A stretch of DNA of 39,480 nt from Lactiplantibacillus xiangfangensis (lineage in GTDB: Bacteria; Bacillota; Bacilli; Lactobacillales; Lactobacillaceae). The position numbers and the translations under genes were made by a program. The DNA lies in assembly GCF_001438845.1 (NCBI RefSeq), contig NZ_JQCL01000040.1, positions 1 to 39,480 of the forward strand, read 5' to 3'. Positions 34,316 through 39,480 of this stretch are shown here, piece by piece; the first letter of the stretch is position 1, and each line of letters starts with the position of its first letter. The notes below the pieces were generated by a model. That model had not been told where the DNA came from. It ran no database searches and worked only from the letters and a program-made list of their open reading frames with translations.

Positions 34316-35392
34316 GTGCACTGGTTAGCAGATTTATTAGCCGCCGTGGGGGTCGTCTTGAACGGGATTCCTCAAGGTATTATGGCGATGACGCTCGGAT
34401 TTGCCGTTTTTCCGACCGCCTTTTCATTTGGATTGGCAGCACTGGTTAACGGTGTTGCCGGCTCGGTTGCCCCGATTTCATTTCAAGCGGAATCCTTAGC
34501 CTTAACCGGACATTTAGGCAAGGACCTCCGCGAGCGAACTTCAATCATTTTCTTTGGGGCAGCTATCATGTTAGCAATCGGGCTAACGGGATCGTTGACC
34601 CGCATCGTCGACATCTTAGGCAATCAAATTATGGCTGGGATGATGGCCGGGGTTGGCTTGATGCTCGCCAAAATTGCTCTACAGATGACTAAGGAACAGC
34701 GCAACTTCGGGTGGCTGTCAATTGCACTCGCCACTGTGACTTACATTCTCAGTAAGGACTTAGTCTGGACCATTGCCATTTCCGTTATTGGGACGAGTTT
34801 ATACGCGGTCTTCGGCGAAAAGTATCACGCGACCCTTCCAGAACACGTTACGGCCCGCAAATTTCAATTTGTGAAACCCTTAGTCAACGTAAAAATCTTA
34901 CGCGGAGCACTAAGCCTTGCCTGCTTAAATATCGGTGCCAACATTTCATACGGCCTGATTACAGGACAAATGACGGGACAAAAGCCTAACCCAGTTAACC
35001 TTAACTTATTGACGAGTACGCAAGCGCTGGCCGACTTTGGAACGAGTTTACTCGGTGGTGCACCCGTCGAAACCATTATTTCTGCGACCGCTAGTGCACC
35101 GGAACCCGTGATTGCCGGTGTCTTAATGATGGTCATCATGGCAATTATTCTACTAATGGGCTGGCTCCCTAAAGTGGGGCAATATGTTCCTAGCGCTTCG
35201 ATTGCCGGTTTTCTATTTATCCTAGGGACCGTCGTTATCTTCCCAGAAAACGCCGCGACCGCCATGCACGGTTCAATGGGGACAATTGCTGGAATCACTT
35301 TAGTCATTACAGCGCTGGTCGACCCATTTACCGGCCTACTCAGCGGTGCCATTTTGAAATTTGGTTTGCCATTATTAGGATTGGGGATCTAA
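34316..35392 (+). CDS. Purine permease, NCS2 (AzgA-like)
   Basis: Polytopic membrane protein of about 358 residues with about ten or more helices. GSVAPISFQAESLALTGHLGKDLRERTSIIFFGA and GGAPVETIISATASAPEP are parts typical of the guanine/hypoxanthine/adenine permeases. I start at GTG 34316, which follows AAAGGTGG; the frame is open to 34244 but that stretch holds the probable promoter. The next gene, a purine-type phosphoribosyltransferase, begins 3 nt after the stop, so uptake and conversion to the nucleotide are one operon. Confidence 0.88.
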   Translation: MHWLADLLAAVGVVLNGIPQGIMAMTLGFAVFPTAFSFGLAALVNGVAGSVAPISFQAESLALTGHLGKDLRERTSIIFFGAAIMLAIGLTGSLTRIVDILGNQIMAGMMAGVGLMLAKIALQMTKEQRNFGWLSIALATVTYILSKDLVWTIAISVIGTSLYAVFGEKYHATLPEHVTARKFQFVKPLVNVKILRGALSLACLNIGANISYGLITGQMTGQKPNPVNLNLLTSTQALADFGTSLLGGAPVETIISATASAPEPVIAGVLMMVIMAIILLMGWLPKVGQYVPSASIAGFLFILGTVVIFPENAATAMHGSMGTIAGITLVITALVDPFTGLLSGAILKFGLPLLGLGI

Positions 35393-35395
35393 CAC

Positions 35396-35941
35396 ATGTC
35401 AAAAACTTACGAACTAACACTAGGACCACTCAAGCGCAACCTGCCACTGGTCAGAATCAACCCAACGACTACCATTGCGTCGTTCGTGCTACTAGGTGAC
35501 GCGGAACTAACGGAATACGCTGCCGACCAGCTGAGCCAAAAACTAGCCGGCACACCATTTGATTACCTTGTCACCATGGAAAGTAAGGGCATCCCGTTGG
35601 CACAAGTACTAAGTGACAAGACCCACCATCCCCACTTCATCGTGCTGCGTAAAAGCGTTAAGGATTACATGCACGCTCCGGTTTCCGAACCCGTACACGC
35701 AATTACCACTAGTTCAGACCAAAAATTAGTCTTAGACGGGGCCGACGCGGCGCTAATTAAAGGCAAACGGGTCATCATTGTCGACGACGTCATTAGTAGC
35801 GGGGGGTCGTTAAATACGGCCCGCGCCCTCCTAAACCAGGCTGGTGCCACCATCGTTAAACAGTTGGCAATTCTCGCTGAAGGGGACGCAGCCGACCGCG
35901 ACGATATTGATTTTTTAGCACCCCTCCCCTTATTTAAATAA
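35396..35941 (+). CDS. Adenine-type phosphoribosyltransferase
   Basis: Cytoplasmic enzyme of 181 residues that joins a purine base to PRPP. The PRPP motif is VIIVDDVISSGGSL near residue 125. The N-terminal and hood regions (MESKGIPLAQVLSD) resemble apt/xpt-type (COG0503) enzymes. Because it is coupled to a purine permease (3-nt gap), adenine or another purine is the likely base, but whether it is the main apt or a variant cannot be said. A strong bidirectional terminator follows. Confidence 0.85.
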   Translation: MSKTYELTLGPLKRNLPLVRINPTTTIASFVLLGDAELTEYAADQLSQKLAGTPFDYLVTMESKGIPLAQVLSDKTHHPHFIVLRKSVKDYMHAPVSEPVHAITTSSDQKLVLDGADAALIKGKRVIIVDDVISSGGSLNTARALLNQAGATIVKQLAILAEGDAADRDDIDFLAPLPLFK

Positions 35942-35951
35942 TCTTTCACTA

Positions 35952-36000
35952 AAAAATAGTGATTCAGAATTACTCAACAAATTTCTGAATCACTATTTTT
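35952..36000. terminator. Bidirectional terminator
   Basis: A perfect 18-bp stem (35952-35969 with 35983-36000) with A-runs left and T-runs right lies between the purine operon and convergent murI. Confidence 0.93.
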
Positions 36001-36013
36001 AATTTTACTTACT

Positions 36014-36796
36014 TTAAGCTTCAATCCCATGATCGAACAACTTTTGATACAAAGCTAATTCTTCAGGCGTATTGCGACTACTCATGAAGCGAATCGTCCG
36101 CTCACGTGATGCAGGCTGTAGCAAGTTCTTTTGTTTTAATTGATGCTGCAAGTTCCGACTGATTCCCGCATAGCCGGTGTAGACACTAACGGGATGGTCG
36201 AATTCTGATTGAATTAACTTTTCAATAAACGGGTAGTGGGTGCAGCCTAAAACTAACCCATACGCTTGTGCCGTCGCAACCGTCCCCAACAACTGGTGGA
36301 CGAGTTGCTTAATTTCCGGAAGCGCCGCTTTGCCCTGTTCAATTAGGTCGGCTAACCCTGGACAGGCTAACGATTGAATAGCCGTTCGTGCTTGATATTT
36401 AGCGACCTGCGCGTTGTACTTGGGCAAACTGATCGTTAACGGCGTCGCCATTACTAAAATGTGGCGTTTGCCCGCATCCACGGCTTCTTTTAAAGCTGGT
36501 TCAATGCCTAAGATGGGCAGTTCCGGATAAGCAGCCATCAATTCGGGCTTAGCCGCACTGGTTGCCGTGTTGCACGCAATCACGACTGCTTTAACTTGTT
36601 GCTGCCGTAGCGTTTCAATTACGTTAGTAGCCAACGTGCAAACCTCGGTCGCGGATTTTTCACCGTACGGGGCGTTAGCCGAATCCCCATAAAAAATAAA
36701 ATCTTCATTTGGCAAATCGGCTGCCAAAGTCCGTAACGTACTAATTCCACCGACCCCGGAGTCAAAGACCCCGATTGGTGCATCTAATCGTTCCAT
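36014..36796 (-). CDS. murI: Glutamate racemase
   Basis: Interconverts L- and D-glutamate, supplying D-Glu for peptidoglycan. 260 residues. IGVFDSGVGGISTLR is the N-terminal signature. The two catalytic cysteines lie in VIACNTATSA and LGCTHYPF. YGDSANAPYGEKS contacts the substrate. ATG 36796 follows AGAGGG; an ATG 24 nt upstream is less likely. Single gene. Confidence 0.97.
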   Translation of the reverse strand: MERLDAPIGVFDSGVGGISTLRTLAADLPNEDFIFYGDSANAPYGEKSATEVCTLATNVIETLRQQQVKAVVIACNTATSAAKPELMAAYPELPILGIEPALKEAVDAGKRHILVMATPLTISLPKYNAQVAKYQARTAIQSLACPGLADLIEQGKAALPEIKQLVHQLLGTVATAQAYGLVLGCTHYPFIEKLIQSEFDHPVSVYTGYAGISRNLQHQLKQKNLLQPASRERTIRFMSSRNTPEELALYQKLFDHGIEA

Positions 36797-36916
36797 TTCA
36801 ATCCCTCTTATGTCATCCAATCAAGCGTCCACTGATTGGACCAATCTTTGTTGTCACGTGTACCGATATTAAGCATACGCCCGTTTTTGCCTTGATACAA
36901 AATTTATTATACGCGG

Positions 36917-37561
36917 TTAATAGACCGTAATCTCGCGGCCATCCACACTGATCAGTTGATCTTCAACAAGGAGTTTAAATTGCCGACTTAACGTTTCCGG
37001 CGTCACGCCCAGATAGCTAGCTAATTCTTTTTTCTTCACCGGTAATCGAAAGTGTGTTTGTTGGTTTTCTTGGCTAACTTGTTGTAAATATGTAAGTAGG
37101 CGTTCCTTAGAACCAAGATTGCTGGTCAAGGCACTCATGGACTCTAAGGCGGTTAAGCGGTCCCCTAACGCATTTAACAAGTTCAGTGCCAAGGTTGGGA
37201 CCCGCTTGACTAAGTCTTGAAAATCACGGCTCCCAATGGAACAGATGCGAGTATCTTCCACCGTCTCGGCGTAATTATAATGTGGCCGTTGCGCAAATAG
37301 CGCCGCTTCACTGTCAATGGCGCCGGGACGTAACATGTACAAAATCTTTTCCTTACCATTTTCATTCAATTGGTATACTTTGACCTGTCCCCGATCAATG
37401 ATCATCATCCGGTCTAACAATGTCGTGGGCGCATACAGGACGGTTCCCTTGGGAAAAAGTTGTTGGTGGACGGATATTTTAGCTAACGCCGTAATGTCGT
37501 CGTCACTCAGTCCCTGGAAGATTGAAGCGGATTGCACACATTTAAATGCAGAATGGGTCAT
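36917..37561 (-). CDS. Crp/Fnr-family regulator, Flp-like
   Basis: DNA-binding regulator of 214 residues. A cyclic-nucleotide-like beta-roll fills 10-120 and a winged helix 140-214, with recognition segment YLGVTPETLSRQFK: the E..(S)R pattern that contacts TGA half-sites. There is no Fnr iron-sulfur cysteine cluster, but Cys8 and a second Cys in DTRICSIG could form the redox-sensing disulfide described for lactobacillus Flp. A TTGAC-N4-GTCAA palindrome lies between it and the divergent gene. The regulator is likely self-controlled and tied to redox, metal or arginine use. Confidence 0.88.
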   Translation of the reverse strand: MTHSAFKCVQSASIFQGLSDDDITALAKISVHQQLFPKGTVLYAPTTLLDRMMIIDRGQVKVYQLNENGKEKILYMLRPGAIDSEAALFAQRPHYNYAETVEDTRICSIGSRDFQDLVKRVPTLALNLLNALGDRLTALESMSALTSNLGSKERLLTYLQQVSQENQQTHFRLPVKKKELASYLGVTPETLSRQFKLLVEDQLISVDGREITVY

Positions 37562-37575
37562 TTATTTTTCCTTTC

Positions 37576-37589
37576 TTGACAAATGTCAA
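37576..37589. promoter_or_regulatory. Fnr/Flp-like palindrome TTGACAAATGTCAA
   Basis: A perfect 14-bp dyad, TTGAC-AAAT-GTCAA, 14 bp before the Flp-like start and about 70 bp before the divergent gene. Fnr-type sites are TTGAT-N4-ATCAA, and Flp is reported to prefer TGA-N4-TCA, which this contains. It probably represses or activates both genes. Confidence 0.65.
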
Positions 37590-37660
37590 TTTTTTCTAGT
37601 TGCTTTTAGTATACACTTGGCTTCATTGAAAGAAAGTCAAACAATCTGGAGGATCAACTT

Positions 37661-38224
37661 ATGAAAATCTATCAAGCAAACATCGTTCCGTTAAACGCCG
37701 ATATTATTGGTTCAGCTGCCCATGGTTCCGCGCTATTCGTCGTCAATGGCGACCAACTCGTCGTTACGATTGAAATGTTCGATACGCCGGCTAATCAGCA
37801 ACACTGGGAACATTTCCACGGCTTCCCAGATGGTCAAACGGCGCAGATTGCAACGGCCGCGCAAGACGTTAACCACGACGGCTTCGTTGACTTACCAGAA
37901 ACCGAACCCGTTTCCGGGACAACCATGGTCCCATTTAACGATACGCCGGAAACTATGGACATCCCTAACGACGCCTACCCGGTTGCCGATGCCAATGGTT
38001 ACTTTGCCTACACTAAAATCGTGCCATTAAAACAACTGGACGCTGAATTTAAGAAAGCTTTCCATGATAGTGACCTTGAACTCGATAAGCGGGTCATCTA
38101 CATTCACGGGGTTGCGAATAGTTTAGACTTACCCGCGACAGTTGCTGGCGAAGTCGCGAACTACGACGCGCACGTCACCCTGCCAATCGCGGTCGGCAAG
38201 ATTAACGCCGTTACGCTAGATTAG
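37661..38224 (+). CDS. Unknown soluble protein with His cluster and EF-hand-like loop
   Basis: Protein of 187 residues without signal peptide. WEHFHGF is a His-rich motif, followed about 20 residues later by DVNHDGFVDLPE, which has the D-x-N-x-DG-x-x-D-x-x-E spacing of a calcium-binding EF-hand or dockerin loop. A second His region is VIYIHGVANSLDLP. This looks like a metal-binding or redox protein, distantly like CHRD/Cu-Zn SOD folds, but that is only resemblance. It is divergent from the Flp-like gene with the shared palindrome between, so it is a likely target. ATG follows TGGAGGATC. Terminator at 38281. Confidence 0.75.
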   Translation: MKIYQANIVPLNADIIGSAAHGSALFVVNGDQLVVTIEMFDTPANQQHWEHFHGFPDGQTAQIATAAQDVNHDGFVDLPETEPVSGTTMVPFNDTPETMDIPNDAYPVADANGYFAYTKIVPLKQLDAEFKKAFHDSDLELDKRVIYIHGVANSLDLPATVAGEVANYDAHVTLPIAVGKINAVTLD

Positions 38225-38280
38225 TTGTTTAATGTGAACCAGGCTCAATTTTCAAATAACCAACTACAAAATTAATCATC

Positions 38281-38317
38281 TTCCCGCTGAGTGCTTTGCT
38301 GGCTCAGCGGGAATTTT
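38281..38317 (+). terminator. Terminator
   Basis: TTCCCGCTGAG (38281-38291) pairs with CTCAGCGGGAA (38303-38313), then TTTT. Confidence 0.88.
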
Positions 38318-38408
38318 AGTTTCCGGCCTAAAATTATTTTTTCAATTGCCACATCTTTAAGATTCGCAGTATGATGGATGAGTAAAATACGTTAGCGGGG
38401 CAAGCCAA

Positions 38409-38984
38409 ATGGGAACAGTCATCTTATTTTTAGTCATTTATTCTGCAATTACATTTTTTAAGAAGGTCTCGCCGTACATTATCTTAGTGGCGGTGATACT
38501 TTATATTTACACGCTAATTAAAAAGATCTTCATTTTTTCGTGGCAAGCGTTAACCAGCGTGCCAGGTTTAATCATCATTGGGCTGCTTTTACTCGGACTG
38601 ATTGGCTATTACGGCTACCGTCACAATCGCTGTGCAGTGTGTGGCAAAATGTATCGGCAAAACCAGTACGTTGCTGTCACCGACGACAAGGTGTGCCTGA
38701 ATTGCATGCAAGCCATTGGCGTAGATGTAAAACAACTTCCCACCGCGGTTCACGTTGAAAAGACGCTTACGGTGGCTGAAATTAAAGCACTTCAGAAAAA
38801 CAACATCATTATCGATCCCTTACAGCGTTGGGAAGCTTATCAAGCCAAGGATGCCACGCCTGAATCGTCGACGTTAACGGCTAAACAAGTCACTGATCTG
38901 CGTGAATTGAAACGGTTACTAGATGATGGCATCATTACCCAAGCTGATTTTGACGCAAAGAAGAGACAAATCTTAGGCATCTGA
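38409..38984 (+). CDS. Membrane protein with zinc ribbon and SHOCT domain
   Basis: 191 residues. Two membrane helices come first (about 1-32 and 50-70). Then comes a small zinc ribbon, CAVCGKMY followed by VCLNCMQ, i.e. two CxxC knuckles. The C-terminus (DLRELKRLLDDGIITQADFDAKKRQILG) is a clear SHOCT domain, a short oligomerisation module common in membrane and secreted proteins. Function unknown. Start after GGGGCAAGCC. A small broken gene follows on the same strand. Confidence 0.8.
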   Translation: MGTVILFLVIYSAITFFKKVSPYIILVAVILYIYTLIKKIFIFSWQALTSVPGLIIIGLLLLGLIGYYGYRHNRCAVCGKMYRQNQYVAVTDDKVCLNCMQAIGVDVKQLPTAVHVEKTLTVAEIKALQKNNIIIDPLQRWEAYQAKDATPESSTLTAKQVTDLRELKRLLDDGIITQADFDAKKRQILGI

Positions 38985-39096
38985 TGAATAAATTTCATCC
39001 CCTTTCTAAGGATAATCATGATACGATTAGCTCAAGAAGTATAAAGCGCTTTCAAAAAATAATCAGACCATGCTTGTTTCGAAAGGAGCCCTCACT

Positions 39097-39468
39097 ATGC
39101 AGGCCACCGGCATACAAAAAATTAGTCCCCACCTTACCATTGACTGAGACCATCGAACTTTTACCGTCAATGATGGGACTCATTTAGAGACCTATCAATT
39201 TGCGCAATTAAAAAACAGCCACGTCATTCAGGTTAGGGATACTAAACAAAAACAGAATTTACTGACACGCACCCTCGTTGGCAGCTTCATCGCCGGTTCT
39301 GTGGGTGCGTTAGCAGGCGCATTAGGTGCGGATCAGCCGTACACAGTTTGCCATGAATTGACACTTCGCCTAACACTGACTAACAACAAGACTTACGATT
39401 TTAAATTGATTACGGCACCTACTAAGAACGTGTTTGGATACTTTGACATTCGATTTGATTTTAGTTAA
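39097..39468 (+). pseudogene. Small membrane-associated protein with in-frame TGA
   Basis: From ATG 39097, after GAAAGGAGCC, the frame runs 16 codons (MQATGIQKISPHLTID), meets TGA at 39145-39147, and then continues open for 106 codons to TAA at 39466. The TGA most simply replaces a TGG (Trp). The rest, DHRTFTVND..., is followed by a glycine/alanine-rich membrane segment (LVGSFIAGSVGALAGALGAD) and a beta-rich tail (HELTLRLTLTNNKTYDFKL). Small proteins of this form often go with SHOCT genes, and one stands upstream. It is probably a recent nonsense mutation. Confidence 0.7.
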
Positions 39469-39480
39469 ATTAGATCAAAA

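Noticed and set aside
38984-39187. ORF of 67 residues on the plus strand
   Set aside because: It overlaps the start of the broken gene at 39097 in another frame and has no ribosome-binding site of its own.

Overview
The window looks like chromosomal DNA of a lactic acid bacterium, most likely of the Lactiplantibacillus plantarum group. The reasons are purine-rich ribosome-binding sites close to every start, many TTG/GTG starts, an S(MK)-box ahead of metK, a leucine T-box ahead of leuS, a PepV dipeptidase, an AgrC/AgrA-like sensor pair, an enterocin-A-type immunity gene, a ferrochelatase standing without other haem genes, and an Nramp Mn transporter. No rRNA, tRNA, CRISPR array, transposase or prophage gene was seen. 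The assignment rests on recognised protein families, not on a database search.

Layout. 1-425 has no gene but holds a probable small RNA (about 124-252). It has two hairpins with CCCCC loops and a terminator, and two TTCACA repeats 11 bp apart lie upstream. 426-3560 (-) carries a membrane protein, a small exported protein and an AgrA/AgrC-like two-component system without its peptide genes. 3768-5332 (-) has an unknown two-domain protein and a Cof-type HAD phosphatase. 5480-7150 is a decaying patch: an AbrB/MazE-type antitoxin and a SWIM zinc-finger gene, each broken by a one-base shift in a homopolymer. 7377-12752 holds mscL, a deoxynucleoside kinase, a glycerophosphodiester phosphodiesterase, a universal stress protein, pepV and nnrD. 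13342-15761 (-) is the ytgP-rsuA pair. 16000-16338 is an orphan bacteriocin immunity gene. 16781-19570 (-) is leuS with its T-box. 19674-20925 (+) is a PAP2 phosphatase plus the tRNA methyltransferase MnmM. 21235-24200 (-) holds an MFS exporter and metK with an S(MK) riboswitch. 24316-27829 has a membrane protein and the divergent mmuM/mmuP pair. 28047-30318 (+) is the overlapping hemH-mntH pair. 30537-39468 holds an alpha/beta hydrolase, a metallophosphoesterase, a GNAT acetyltransferase, an ASCH-domain protein, a purine permease-phosphoribosyltransferase pair, murI, an Flp-like Crp/Fnr regulator divergent from an unusual EF-hand-like protein, a SHOCT protein and a small gene broken by an in-frame TGA.

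The most unusual signal is a family of about 172-bp intergenic repeats. Three full copies (B1-B3 at 13054, 25129 and 33367) fold into a 21-bp closing stem around several hairpins. The arms change together between copies, so pairing is kept while sequence is not, and one U-G wobble is constant. A related family A (12837, 16514, 21039, 25357) shares the general plan and some ends. All seven copies sit between convergent genes and none is elsewhere in the window.

Functional threads: methionine/SAM (metK under the S(MK) box, and mmuP/mmuM for S-methylmethionine use), metal and redox (hemH-mntH, Flp-like regulator), purine salvage (permease + phosphoribosyltransferase, deoxynucleoside kinase) and cell wall (murI, ytgP). 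Two genes appear to start with AUC: the sensor kinase and mnmM.
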